Source: Roseihalotalea indica (lineage in GTDB: Bacteria > Bacteroidota > Bacteroidia > Cytophagales > Cyclobacteriaceae). Taken from it: a stretch of 64,000 nt of DNA. Shown here piece by piece: positions 1 to 8,287 of the stretch (position 1 is its first letter; every line of letters begins with the position of its first letter). The notes under the pieces are model-generated. The model was not told the DNA's origin. It did not search any database and worked only from the letters and a program-made list of their open reading frames with translations. The stretch spans positions 310,001 through 374,000 of the forward strand of contig NZ_JAINFL010000002.1 in NCBI RefSeq assembly GCF_022458895.1, in the 5' to 3' direction. The translations under genes and the position numbers were made by a program.

Positions 1-2167
1 ACATCACATCGCTTACAATCAGGTCGGGCACCTGGGCGAAGGCCTGAGCCAGTCCGTCAGTTCCGTCAGCGGAAGCCACTACCTGGTATTTTTGCTGTAG
101 TTTGCGAACCAGAAAATGCCGTAGATCTTCATTATCTTCAATCACCAAGATGGTATTATCGGCTTTTGACTGGATTACAGCCACAGTATCTTTCTCTTCT
201 TCGGTACCAACGTCTTCCACAAAATATTGATTAGAAGACTGAGTCTGCGGGGAGTTGGTCATCTCATGATCAGCCCACTGCTGGGAATTAAGAGGTAATA
301 AAATGTCGAAGGAAGCTCCCATTCCTTTCTCGCTGGCTACCGAAATAGTGCCTCCGTGCAGCTCAATGAGTTCTTTTGATAATGATAAGCCCAGTCCGGT
401 GCCCATGCTCTGATACTGCTCGCCCTGGTAAAATCGGTCAAAGGCGTGGGAAGCATGCTCAGCGGCCATTCCCCGGCCATTATCAATTACCCGGATACGG
501 GCACTGTCACTTCGGGTATCTTTTTCAATAATCACCTGAATTTTTCCGCCATCGGGAGTGAATTTAAAGGCATTGGAAAGCAGGTTGAAAAATACTTTAT
601 CCAGCATGGAGGCATCAAAGTGCATTTCCAGAACCGGTTGCAGAGCGATAAACTGAAAATCCATCTCCCGCTTGTAGGCCGTTCGCTCAAAGGCAGTGTA
701 TACCTCTCGCAGAAAAGCCACCAGATCGCCCTTAGAGACTTTCACCTTAATTTTATTATGCTCTAGCCGGCGGAAATCAAGCAACTGATTGATGAGGCGC
801 AGAAGGCGGGAAGCATTTTTATGCATTAGCCGCAGATCCTGCTTCATAGCTATGGATGAAACCTGACTTTCTTCCAGCATATCGTCTACCGAAGCCAGAA
901 TTAGCGTGAGCGGAGTACGAAATTCATGAGAAATATTAGTGAAGAACTGAAATTTAGCCTGATTGGCCTCTTCTGTCTCCTGGGCCATCTTCATGATTTG
1001 GTTGCGCTGCTCCGTAATCTTTTCATTTTGTGCTTTTAACTGCTGGTTGGTCAATTGTTTTTCCCGCAGTGAGTACAGGGCATACGCGCCCAGGGCAATG
1101 GCCGAAGCTAAGCTGATAATGACCGCATAAAGTAGCGTGCGCTGGCTGCGATAAATGGACAATTGCTCTTTTATAGCGTGCTGTTGCCGAACAATCTCCT
1201 GTTGCTGCTCTAAAATTTTGTCAGACTGAAGCTTGATTACCTTCACATTGGAAGAGTCAATTACGGTAGTTTGCAGGATGTTTTCCTTTTCGTAAGGCCG
1301 ACCGGTCAGAATATTGCGGGCTACCTGTATGGCCTTATCGCCACCGGTGGGGTACATGAACGTTGCATCCAGAGTACCCTGATTCACCATATCCAGCCCC
1401 AGTCCGGGTCCGGCAATGCCATCCACACCCAGCACTTTAATATCTAAAGAACCTTTCTGCTGGCGAAGCACCTCCCGAGCCGCCAGAGCCATCATATCGT
1501 TATGAGCAAAGATCAGATCTACGTTAGGATAGTACTGCAGGGAGTCTTGCAATTTGCGTCGGGCAACATCCCGTTCCCACTCCCCGTTGATGGTGTCTAA
1601 TGTGTAGAGATTGGGAAAACCTTCCAAGAAGTTAATAAACCCCTGGTGTCGCTCTTGGGCCGGAGTAGAACCGGGCAGACCCGTTACCTCCAGAATATTC
1701 CCTCCCTGGCTGAGCAATGAGGCTGCATATTTTCCGGCAATCCTTCCTATTTCATAATTATCACCACCAACAAAAGCGGTATAGGTCTTTGAGGCAATCT
1801 TCCGATCAACTACAATCACTGGTATACCTGAATGATATATTTCTTCTACCAGCGGAGTAATAGGAGCTGCTTCATTGGGCGAAATAATCAGAATATCGAT
1901 GCCTTCACTCATTAAAGCCTGAATGTCGCGCAACTGCTGCTGACTACTGCCGTCGGCGTTTTTATAGATAAGCTGAAGTTCAGGATAAAAGGCCAGTTCT
2001 TTTCTCATTTCGCCCAGCATAGCTTGCCGCCAGGCATCGTTATCTACGCATTGAGAGAAGCCCACCACCCATTTTTCAGAAGATGTGCTCTGACAGGAAA
2101 ATAACCCACCCATGATCCATAAGCTCAGCGCAATAACACTGCGGATTATGATGGTAGGTGGTTGCAT
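1..2167 (-). CDS. Hybrid two-component sensor with periplasmic sugar-binding-like domain (3' end cut by window)
   Basis: Read by reverse translation from the ATG at 2167, open to the window edge (722 codons). It begins with a lipoprotein-like or signal segment ending in LFSC, followed by an RbsB/LacI-type periplasmic binding domain (about residues 30-310; VVGFSQC, ILIISPNEAAP, VIVVDRK). A coiled stretch, one membrane helix (about 345-367) and a histidine kinase follow: the H box NISHEFRTPLT has the phospho-acceptor at His414, the N box is NAFKFTPDGG, and the G boxes are DNGRGM and GTGLGLSLSKEL. A receiver domain starts near residue 668 (ILVIEDNEDL) and its predicted phospho-Asp720 lies in LIVSDV right at the window edge. 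Family members normally continue into an AraC-type HTH domain, which would lie outside. It probably senses a sugar in the periplasm and controls a carbohydrate locus; the ligand is unknown. Confidence 0.9.
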   Translation of the reverse strand, partial: MQPPTIIIRSVIALSLWIMGGLFSCQSTSSEKWVVGFSQCVDNDAWRQAMLGEMRKELAFYPELQLIYKNADGSSQQQLRDIQALMSEGIDILIISPNEAAPITPLVEEIYHSGIPVIVVDRKIASKTYTAFVGGDNYEIGRIAGKYAASLLSQGGNILEVTGLPGSTPAQERHQGFINFLEGFPNLYTLDTINGEWERDVARRKLQDSLQYYPNVDLIFAHNDMMALAAREVLRQQKGSLDIKVLGVDGIAGPGLGLDMVNQGTLDATFMYPTGGDKAIQVARNILTGRPYEKENILQTTVIDSSNVKVIKLQSDKILEQQQEIVRQQHAIKEQLSIYRSQRTLLYAVIISLASAIALGAYALYSLREKQLTNQQLKAQNEKITEQRNQIMKMAQETEEANQAKFQFFTNISHEFRTPLTLILASVDDMLEESQVSSIAMKQDLRLMHKNASRLLRLINQLLDFRRLEHNKIKVKVSKGDLVAFLREVYTAFERTAYKREMDFQFIALQPVLEMHFDASMLDKVFFNLLSNAFKFTPDGGKIQVIIEKDTRSDSARIRVIDNGRGMAAEHASHAFDRFYQGEQYQSMGTGLGLSLSKELIELHGGTISVASEKGMGASFDILLPLNSQQWADHEMTNSPQTQSSNQYFVEDVGTEEEKDTVAVIQSKADNTILVIEDNEDLRHFLVRKLQQKYQVVASADGTDGLAQAFAQVPDLIVSDVM

Positions 2168-2241
2168 TCGCTTTTTATTTGAGTTGGTAGATGATTTTAT
2201 CAAACTCTCAAAAATCACCCATGAATTGCTTGCTAAATTAC

Positions 2242-2278
2242 TACAATCTATCTAATGCAGTAGTTTTATACAATCTAT
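2242..2278. repeat. Direct repeat upstream of the hybrid sensor
   Basis: The 10-mer TACAATCTAT occurs at 2242-2251 and again at 2269-2278, 27 bp apart, about 75-110 bp upstream of the hybrid sensor start. The spacing and location would suit a regulator binding to one DNA face, but the stretch is AT-rich and may be chance. Confidence 0.3.
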
Positions 2279-2374
2279 AGCACGCATTTTTTCCCCGACT
2301 GATTTAATTATTCTCAGTGGGTTGTCAATAGGCTATCGGTTTTCAAGAAGATTGAGTGGAAGAAGTGTAAGCAT

Positions 2375-2402
2375 AAAAAACCCAGCCGGAGCTGGGAAAA
2401 AC
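2375..2402 (-). terminator. Rho-independent terminator (minus strand)
   Basis: The perfect 6-bp stem CCCAGC/GCTGGG (2381-2386 and 2391-2396) with a 4-nt loop is followed on the minus strand by six T (complement of 2375-2380). It ends a minus-strand transcript coming from the microprotein gene side, about 280 bp downstream of that gene. The 2403-2679 stretch in between shows no convincing gene and could be a long 3' UTR or a small RNA. Confidence 0.7.
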
Positions 2403-2679
2403 CTTTTACTCAAAGCAGAAATGGCGAGCCTGTTTTTTACCGCATGTATAAGGTAATATAGATCCTTCCTTCCCTTATTTATGCTATGTTGGCAAGGGCT
2501 AAAGTAGTAAAGAGAAACCATGATTTTTGCCCATAAAAAGAAAATAACTTACATGTGTAGGCGTACCACACATTCACACAGCCATTTGATTTTCAAGAGC
2601 AAAGGAAGATTGAGAATAGTAGATTATACAGCGGTGAAAATAAGCTGACCGAAAGAATAGCAAAAAATGTACGTTTTAA

Positions 2680-2769
2680 CTAATCGCTGCGGTTGCCCAA
2701 CCATATGGCCAATGCGGAGAGAACAAAGACAACTCCTAGTCCGATAAGTAATATAGTATTAGTATCCAT
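2680..2769 (-). CDS. 29-residue single-helix membrane microprotein
   Basis: The short frame ATG(2769) to TAG(2680) encodes 29 residues: a short polar N-terminus (MDTNT), a continuous hydrophobic helix of about 19 residues (ILLIGLGVVFVLSALAIWL) and a polar tail GNRSD. This is the layout of real bacterial membrane microproteins. It has a terminator hairpin on each side (2836-2867 upstream and 2375-2402 downstream, both minus strand), which marks out a separate small transcription unit. I do not recognise a family; it could be a subunit of a membrane complex or a regulatory peptide. Its small size makes the call tentative, but hydrophobicity and context favour a real gene. Confidence 0.55.
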   Translation of the reverse strand: MDTNTILLIGLGVVFVLSALAIWLGNRSD

Positions 2770-2835
2770 AAATTTGGTTAGTTAGTCGTGTTAAGCTGAA
2801 CTGTCGCGAATATTAGGAATTTTCTGCTAATTAAT

Positions 2836-2867
2836 AAAAAAAGCGGTGCAGTTTTGTACTGCACCGC
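2836..2867 (-). terminator. Strong Rho-independent terminator (minus strand)
   Basis: A perfect 10-bp stem GCGGTGCAGT/ACTGCACCGC (2843-2852 and 2858-2867), loop of 5, is followed on the minus strand by seven T (complement of 2836-2842). It lies 330 bp after the LytTR regulator gene and 67 bp before the microprotein start. It either ends the TonB-receptor/LytTR operon or acts as an attenuator in the microprotein leader. Confidence 0.8.
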
Positions 2868-3130
2868 CTCAACTAACCTTTGTTAATTGTTATTTAAGAT
2901 AAACTCGTTAGCTAGATAAAAAAGTAAAATATAAATGTTAGCAGTTAAAAAAATCGAGTCTATCTACCAACCCTCACTTCGCTTTATATAAGGCAAACCT
3001 ACTGCCAAAACTACCCTCATATTTCCCTTTGATGCCTCATGGCTCTGTAAAACACTGAAATGCAATTGTTTATAAGCCGTATTTGATTTATAGCAAAAAT
3101 GGCATAAGGGTATGCCAATTATAAACTATA

Positions 3131-3173
3131 CCGGAAAGGGGGGACATAATTCCCCACCACTGGGTACTTCCGG
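3131..3173 (-). other. Nested hairpin after the LytTR gene
   Basis: The inverted pairs CCGGAA/TTCCGG (3131-3136 and 3168-3173) enclose GGGGA/TCCCC (3140-3144 and 3151-3155). It sits 27 bp after the stop of the LytTR gene on the minus strand. There is no T-tract, so it may be a transcript-stabilising 3' structure rather than a terminator. The rest of 2870-3130 shows nothing recognisable. Confidence 0.35.
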
Positions 3174-3199
3174 CAACTGATCCCCAATTTTTCCCCACC

Positions 3200-3973
3200 C
3201 TACTGATCAAGCCATTGTTTGAAATCAGTCACTCGGTCACGACTTACCAGCACATCGGAGTCATCAGAGTGCTTAAGTTTTAGTTTGAGCCGACTGCTGG
3301 AGTACGTGATGATATCGTCAATAGCAGAAAGGCGAACAATGTATTTTCGACTGATGCGGAAGAAAGCCGCAGGATTTACCACCTCTTCCAGTTGATCGAG
3401 CGGATAATCAATGATAAAATGCTTACCCGCTTGGGTTTGCAGATAGGTCATTTTCTCCTGACTGAAGAAATACAGTACATCTTCGGTAGGAATGGCTTTA
3501 ATATGTTCACCAATTTTTACCACAAAACGATTTTTATATCCGGGAGCCTGTAGCATCTGCAAGGCCTGCTGAAGCTGGCTAAGATCAGGCTGCTCGGGCT
3601 TGGGGGCGGAATGAGCCTGATGATACGACTGATACTTCTTTACAGCACTCGCCAGTTCTTCAGCATCAATCGGCTTCAGCAAATAATCGATACTATTGAC
3701 TTTAAATGCCTGAATAGCATATTGATCGTAAGCCGTGGTAAAAATAATAGGAGCCGAAACTTTGGTATGTTCAAAAATTTCGAAACTTAGCCCATCAGCC
3801 AGTTGAATATCCATAAAGACCAAATCCGGCGAAGCATTTTCCTGAAACCAGGCTACTGACTTTTTTACCGAATCTATTTGAGCCACAATAGCTGCCGTAG
3901 GGATTTCCTGTTGAATCAAAGAGATTAATCGTTTGGCAGCAGCTTTCTCGTCTTCAATCACCAAGATTTTCAT
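3200..3973 (-). CDS. LytTR-family response regulator
   Basis: 257 residues. The N-terminal receiver domain (about 1-120) has the acidic pocket in IEDE, phospho-acceptor Asp55 in VFMDIQ, the conserved T in IIFTTAYD and K in YLLKPI. A linker is followed by a C-terminal LytTR DNA-binding domain (about 150-255; FVVKIGEHIKAIPTEDVLYF and the typical SRKYIVRL). It is the cognate regulator of the upstream LytS-type kinase: the two genes overlap by the 4-nt ATGA at 3970-3973, a sign of translational coupling. It likely acts in the cytoplasm as a transcription factor of the TonB receptor operon or another target. Confidence 0.95.
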   Translation of the reverse strand: MKILVIEDEKAAAKRLISLIQQEIPTAAIVAQIDSVKKSVAWFQENASPDLVFMDIQLADGLSFEIFEHTKVSAPIIFTTAYDQYAIQAFKVNSIDYLLKPIDAEELASAVKKYQSYHQAHSAPKPEQPDLSQLQQALQMLQAPGYKNRFVVKIGEHIKAIPTEDVLYFFSQEKMTYLQTQAGKHFIIDYPLDQLEEVVNPAAFFRISRKYIVRLSAIDDIITYSSSRLKLKLKHSDDSDVLVSRDRVTDFKQWLDQ

Positions 3974-5019
3974 GCGGGTTGTAAGTTTAGTAAGGGTAGT
4001 TTTACAATAAATTCATTTTCGCTATTAAGCACACTAATTTCTTTCTTGGATAGGTATTCGTATCGAGACCGAATGTTTTTTAGCCCCAGGCCTGATGAAT
4101 ATTCATGACTGGTTTTGGGTTGGAGATTATTTTTAACCACCAGGAATTCGTCCTCTTCCAGGTATAATTGAATATGCAGCGGCTCGTCATCCGAGATAAT
4201 ATTATGCTTAATGGCATTCTCCACCAACATTTGTAACGACAGTGGTAAAACCATTGCCGGTGTATCAGCCGGAATCTGAATGCTTACTTGTAAATTATCC
4301 TCAAACCGAATTTTCTGAAGAAACACGTAAGCTTCCACAAAGCGAATTTCTTCACTTAGTGGTACCACTTCCTTCTGCTGATTATCCAGCACATAACGAT
4401 ACACATCGGCCAGCTTTTTAATAAACTTGGCGGCCTGATCCTGATCTTCGTACACCAGCGAGGTTAAGGCATTCAGGCTGTTGAACAGAAAATGAGGGTT
4501 GACCTGATTCTTCAACGACTCGTACTGAGAAGAAACCCGCTCGGTTTTTAGCTTTTCAGCTTCAATAGCCGCCTGCCGCCAGCTCAGCAGGAAGCCCCGG
4601 CTGGTAATAAAGAATGTGAGCACTACGGCAATGCCCAAAGGGAGATAGGCAGTCTCTACATACACATGCCAGGGCACCTCCGAAGGATTATTGGCAAAGA
4701 ATAGCTGAATGAAGATAAAAGCAATCAATAAAGAAGCTAAAAAAGAATAGGTGAGCAGCGCAATGGTATTCAGTATAAATCGCTTGGTTGGGTGATGAAT
4801 CCAGGATACCCGCCGGCCGATCCATGCATTCAGAAAATCATTTCCACCGCCCAACACCAAGCATAGGGTAAAGGAATATAGAATATCATCCACTAAGTCT
4901 CGCCAGCCCTCGATGGAGAAAAAGAGCCGGGGAGTCAGGAAGAAAACAATAGCCGTAGCAATAAACAGGTTCACTCCCAGGTAAATAGTCCACCTTCTGA
5001 GCTTTCTTTTGAATGTCAT
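3970..5019 (-). CDS. LytS/YehU-type membrane sensor histidine kinase
   Basis: 349 residues from the ATG at 5019 (MTFKRKLRRWTIYLG); an upstream in-frame extension lacks family features. Four membrane helices occupy about residues 10-150. The His_kinase (PF06580) domain has the hallmark NQVNPHFLFNSLNAL with the phospho-acceptor His, then a HATPase domain with VENAIKHN and SGLGLKNIRSR. It is inferred to phosphorylate the LytTR regulator, with which it overlaps by 4 nt. Its sensing part is only membrane helices, so the signal may come from the membrane or from the co-transcribed receptor and TPR protein. Confidence 0.93.
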   Translation of the reverse strand: MTFKRKLRRWTIYLGVNLFIATAIVFFLTPRLFFSIEGWRDLVDDILYSFTLCLVLGGGNDFLNAWIGRRVSWIHHPTKRFILNTIALLTYSFLASLLIAFIFIQLFFANNPSEVPWHVYVETAYLPLGIAVVLTFFITSRGFLLSWRQAAIEAEKLKTERVSSQYESLKNQVNPHFLFNSLNALTSLVYEDQDQAAKFIKKLADVYRYVLDNQQKEVVPLSEEIRFVEAYVFLQKIRFEDNLQVSIQIPADTPAMVLPLSLQMLVENAIKHNIISDDEPLHIQLYLEEDEFLVVKNNLQPKTSHEYSSGLGLKNIRSRYEYLSKKEISVLNSENEFIVKLPLLNLQPA

Positions 5020-5086
5020 ACAATGAATGGTCGTGGTATTACGCCAAAGATACAAAGAAGTCCGACTCAGCGCCGGACTACTGCTT

Positions 5087-5728
5087 TTATTGCTCACAGG
5101 CTCCGCGCATGGCTTCCGCCATCTCCTTTCCCCAACTGGGGTGTAGTGGAGATTCCGGTTCGTCCTGCTCAAGTTTCTTCAAAGACTGACTAATTAATCC
5201 GCAGGCTTTGGAAGTATCGCTGTTAAAGAACTGCGCCGTACCGTATTCCATTTGCCCCAGCAGCAGCAGCGCGCGCGGGTTGTCAGGATTCATCTGCACG
5301 GCCTTCGCCAGTATTTGCGTGGCTTTCGGCGCCATCTCCGGTCCCCGACTACCTGGGTCGGCCGACACCCGGATCATGTACCAATATCCCTGCAAGGCCA
5401 CCACTTCCGACTCTTCCGGCTGTAAAACATCGGCCTGATCCAGAAACTCCTGGGCTTTATCCAGATACTGATCTTTCTGCTCTTTTCCCTGGCTCATAGC
5501 CGCCTGGGTGATGTAGGCATACGCCGCATAATACCAGGGAAGCCACTGACTGGTCTCAGCTCGAGCAATCCGCTCAAATTGGTTTGCTACGCTGCCAAAA
5601 GCTTCGGGTGAACCGGCCTGCGCCAGTTGCCCCAATGCCTGCTGCATAGCCTTCTCATAAGCCGGATTTCCCGCCAAACAAAACACTGTAAACCAGCAAG
5701 CGATCAAAGAAAGAAGTAAACGTTTCAT
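5087..5728 (-). CDS. Secreted TPR-like protein of the TonB-receptor operon
   Basis: 213 residues from the ATG at 5728, chosen because a clean signal peptide follows (MKRLLLSLIACWFTVFCLAG). The mature protein is alpha-helical with TPR-like units: WYYAAYAYITQA, AQEFLDQADVLQPEESEVVALQGYW and AVQMNPDNPRALLLLGQMEYG. It ends in GACEQ. It is probably periplasmic. Position between a TonB-dependent receptor (118 bp upstream) and a LytS kinase (67 bp downstream) suggests an accessory role in uptake or signal transfer; this is inference only. No enzymatic motif is visible. Confidence 0.8.
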   Translation of the reverse strand: MKRLLLSLIACWFTVFCLAGNPAYEKAMQQALGQLAQAGSPEAFGSVANQFERIARAETSQWLPWYYAAYAYITQAAMSQGKEQKDQYLDKAQEFLDQADVLQPEESEVVALQGYWYMIRVSADPGSRGPEMAPKATQILAKAVQMNPDNPRALLLLGQMEYGTAQFFNSDTSKACGLISQSLKKLEQDEPESPLHPSWGKEMAEAMRGACEQ

Positions 5729-5758
5729 AGTTTTATAATATTTAAGAGGTGAAGAGAT

Positions 5759-5798
5759 TAAGGGTTGAAGTAGTGAATGAAGGAATGAGTGAATGCTG
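5759..5798. repeat. Dispersed intergenic repeat, copy 1
   Basis: The segment starting AAGGGTTGAAGTAGTGAATG resembles AAGGGTTGAAAGAGTGAATG near 49128 and, less closely, AAGGGTTGAATTAATGATAG at 40064. All three lie in non-coding gaps. This copy sits between the TonB receptor stop and the TPR start. Confidence 0.4.
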
Positions 5799-5846
5799 CT
5801 TTTGGTAAGTGTATACATTTGATAACCATTTACTCCTTCCACCCTT

Positions 5847-8069
5847 CTATAGTGTGTCCAATTGATTTTGAGTTTTATCTTTACTAAGGGTGATAAAGAG
5901 GCCGACGAAGAAGAAGCGAGGCGCGGTGGGTTGTACCGCCAGCCGATCATACGCTCCGGCCTCATTAGGCTGACTGGCGTATTTGTAACCGAAGATGTTT
6001 TCTCTTCCCAACACATTGGTAGCGGCAGCGTAGAGAATAATGTGCTGCCGAACCAGCCAGGCTACATTCAGGCTCAGGTTATGATACGTTTTGGTCCGAT
6101 CGGCATGAAAGGCTTCCTGCTCGGGGTTGAAGTAGGGCCGTCCGCTGGCGAAATTGTAAGAAGCTCCTACCTGCGTGCGCAGCGACGATATAAAGTACTT
6201 ACCTACTGCTGAGAAATTATGACGTGATACAAACGTAGGCACCGCTGTAGTAGGAAAATCCTGATAGTCTCGCTCCGAGTCCAGTAACGAATAAGAAAGC
6301 CAATAATCGAGATTATCTACCGATCGGCGATCTCGCCAGAAAATATCCAGCCCCCGGGCGTAACCATTTCCTGCATTCGTATACGATGCCGGTTCATAAA
6401 GCCGAGTCGGATCAAACTTGGTGAGTTGATGGTATTGCTTATGGTATACCTCAGCCCGAAACGTGCGGCCCGACTGAGTTAATTGATAATTGGCAATGTA
6501 ATGAGTAGCTGTCTCGTCCAGTAATTCCGGGTTGATTAAACGATAATCGGTTTGCGGACTCTGGTTAAATGTTCCGTAGGCCAGCGATACCTGGCTATCC
6601 TTTCCGGTTTTGTAGGCTAATGATAATCGGGGAGAAGCCGTCCAGGTGTTGGTCAGTCGGGCATATTCGGTGCGGCCGCCCAGGCGAGCCACCAGCCGGT
6701 TGGTCATGTATACATCTGCTTCAACAAAATGAGCCGCTCGCTGTGTGGAAAGCGTCAGTTGTCTGGCTTCAGAATTTGATGAACTTACTTGCCAGTCGTA
6801 TTCATCCCGGAAGTATTCACCGCCAAACCGCAGTGCCAGGCTGCTGGTCACATCATTAATCCATGTTGATTTTATATGCACCCCTCGCTGTTGCTGACGG
6901 ATGGGGTTCTGGTCTATCGTAGTAGCTTGATCGTCGTAGGTATAGGACACTCCGCTATGCCAGGTCCACTTATTACTCAGCATCTCCTGAAATGAGCCAT
7001 TGATGTATACATTGTCGTTCTCCAACTCAATGAACTGCGTGTTGGGCAATTGATTCACATCCGGTTGGTGCAGTGACAAACGGCCGCGGTTCGCCTGGGT
7101 GTAGAGTTTCAACATGCCGGTTTCGGAAGTTTTCTTCCGGAAGGCAGCTGAGCCAGTCCACGACCGAGGGGCAACTTCCCATTCCATATCCTGAGGCACC
7201 GCCCACTGATAGGGGGCCAGATTCACATAGCCGCCTTCTACCCATACCGAAGACTGGTCCCAGCGGTGCTGATGCGAAACACTGCCCCCTACCGTCATCA
7301 GCGAAATGTCAGTCTGGGTTTGATCGGGTAAGTCGTTCGTATTGAGCAGCAGGGCCGAAGAAAGGGCCTGACCATACTCAGCCGAATAGCCTCCGGTACT
7401 AAAAGTAGTTCCTTTAAACAGGAAAGGCGAAAAACGCCCCCGGGTAGGCACACCCGGTACGGAAGCATTAAACGGAGAATGCGACAGCATGCCATCAATA
7501 AAGACTTTGGTTTCGTAGCTCTCGCCGCCGCGCACGAACAGCCGGCCACTCTCGCCTACCGTTTGCGTACCGGGCAGGGTTTGGAGGGCACTGGCAATAT
7601 CGCCCATCGCTCCGGCAGTCGTGACAATATCCAGCGGTTTCAGAGCAATGGCTTTACTTTCATCACCCGCCTCAAACGCGCCAGCCGTAATGGTTACTCC
7701 TTGCATGGTCTGAGTAGCCTCCTGAAGAGGCACTTTCAAAGAAGTAGTAGCCTCTTTGGTAAGTATCTGCTGGTAGGTCTGATAGCCAACGGCGCTTACC
7801 ACCAGATAAGCCGTATCCATTATCTCTGCTTCAAAGATAAAAGTGCCGGTAGTATCAGTAGTAGCTCCGTAGTAGGTATCTCTCAGGTACACATTGGCCC
7901 CAACCACAGCCTGTTGGTGTGCATCAGTCACCGTGCCAGTCCAGATTGACTGAGCCACAGCCGGAACACCGAGCAGAATAAGTTGAATGCTTGTAATGAA
8001 GCTCAATATTTGCTGGCAAGCGCGTCTTTTATTTCTGGAAGGATGGCCGTTATCTAAAAAATTATTCAT
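5847..8069 (-). CDS. TonB-dependent outer-membrane receptor with carboxypeptidase-regulatory-like domain
   Basis: 740 residues. An N-terminal export signal (LSFITSIQLILLGVPAVAQ) is followed by a CarboxypepD-reg-like beta-sandwich (about 42-130; WTGTVTDAHQQAVVGANVYL), a plug domain (about 140-235; LQTLPGTQTVGESGRLFVRGGES, VFIDGM) and a 22-strand barrel ending in FFFVGLFITLSKD. A C-terminal tail of about 11 residues follows. It transports an unknown ligand across the outer membrane using TonB energy. It is the first gene of an operon with a TPR protein and a LytS/LytTR pair. The 118-bp gap downstream contains a dispersed repeat. Length is short for a SusC and there is no SusD partner, so it is more like a metal, siderophore or peptide receptor. 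Confidence 0.92.
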   Translation of the reverse strand: MNNFLDNGHPSRNKRRACQQILSFITSIQLILLGVPAVAQSIWTGTVTDAHQQAVVGANVYLRDTYYGATTDTTGTFIFEAEIMDTAYLVVSAVGYQTYQQILTKEATTSLKVPLQEATQTMQGVTITAGAFEAGDESKAIALKPLDIVTTAGAMGDIASALQTLPGTQTVGESGRLFVRGGESYETKVFIDGMLSHSPFNASVPGVPTRGRFSPFLFKGTTFSTGGYSAEYGQALSSALLLNTNDLPDQTQTDISLMTVGGSVSHQHRWDQSSVWVEGGYVNLAPYQWAVPQDMEWEVAPRSWTGSAAFRKKTSETGMLKLYTQANRGRLSLHQPDVNQLPNTQFIELENDNVYINGSFQEMLSNKWTWHSGVSYTYDDQATTIDQNPIRQQQRGVHIKSTWINDVTSSLALRFGGEYFRDEYDWQVSSSNSEARQLTLSTQRAAHFVEADVYMTNRLVARLGGRTEYARLTNTWTASPRLSLAYKTGKDSQVSLAYGTFNQSPQTDYRLINPELLDETATHYIANYQLTQSGRTFRAEVYHKQYHQLTKFDPTRLYEPASYTNAGNGYARGLDIFWRDRRSVDNLDYWLSYSLLDSERDYQDFPTTAVPTFVSRHNFSAVGKYFISSLRTQVGASYNFASGRPYFNPEQEAFHADRTKTYHNLSLNVAWLVRQHIILYAAATNVLGRENIFGYKYASQPNEAGAYDRLAVQPTAPRFFFVGLFITLSKDKTQNQLDTL

Positions 8070-8070
8070 G

Positions 8071-8135
8071 GTCAGTTCGTTTTGTTGACGCCACTAAAGT
8101 GCGGACAACTGCAGGGGTTTGCGAACGAAGCTGAC
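8071..8135 (-). promoter_or_regulatory. Inverted repeat in the leader of the TonB-receptor operon
   Basis: GTCAGTTCGTT (8071-8081) and AACGAAGCTGAC (8124-8135) are inverted copies differing by one inserted base. They lie just before the receptor start. They could form a leader hairpin or bind a dimeric regulator such as the operon's own LytTR protein (LytTR sites are usually direct repeats, which argues against the latter). Confidence 0.3.
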
Positions 8136-8287
8136 TGAATGGTAGAATGAGGGAGATGAATCGGTAATGCTGCCGACGAGCAGGTTCAAACGGCTAGTTT
8201 TTGGCTGTAAAAAAAGCGAAATACTACACTGTAAGGTATCACTCTATTCCGGTTACCGGATGAAAAAAATAATAGGTTGTTTTGATT

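Noticed and set aside
446..766. Plus-strand frame inside the hybrid sensor
   Set aside because: It is antisense to the conserved kinase domain; the minus-strand frame has all histidine kinase motifs.
2333..2521. 62-codon minus-strand frame
   Set aside because: It reads straight through the terminator hairpin at 2375-2402 and has no protein-like pattern.
5020..5172. N-terminal extension of the LytS kinase
   Set aside because: The added residues lack family similarity and run into the end of the TPR gene; the ATG at 5019 gives a normal N-terminus.
5729..6016. N-terminal extension of the TPR protein
   Set aside because: It overlaps the receptor's 3' end and hides a clear signal peptide at 5728.
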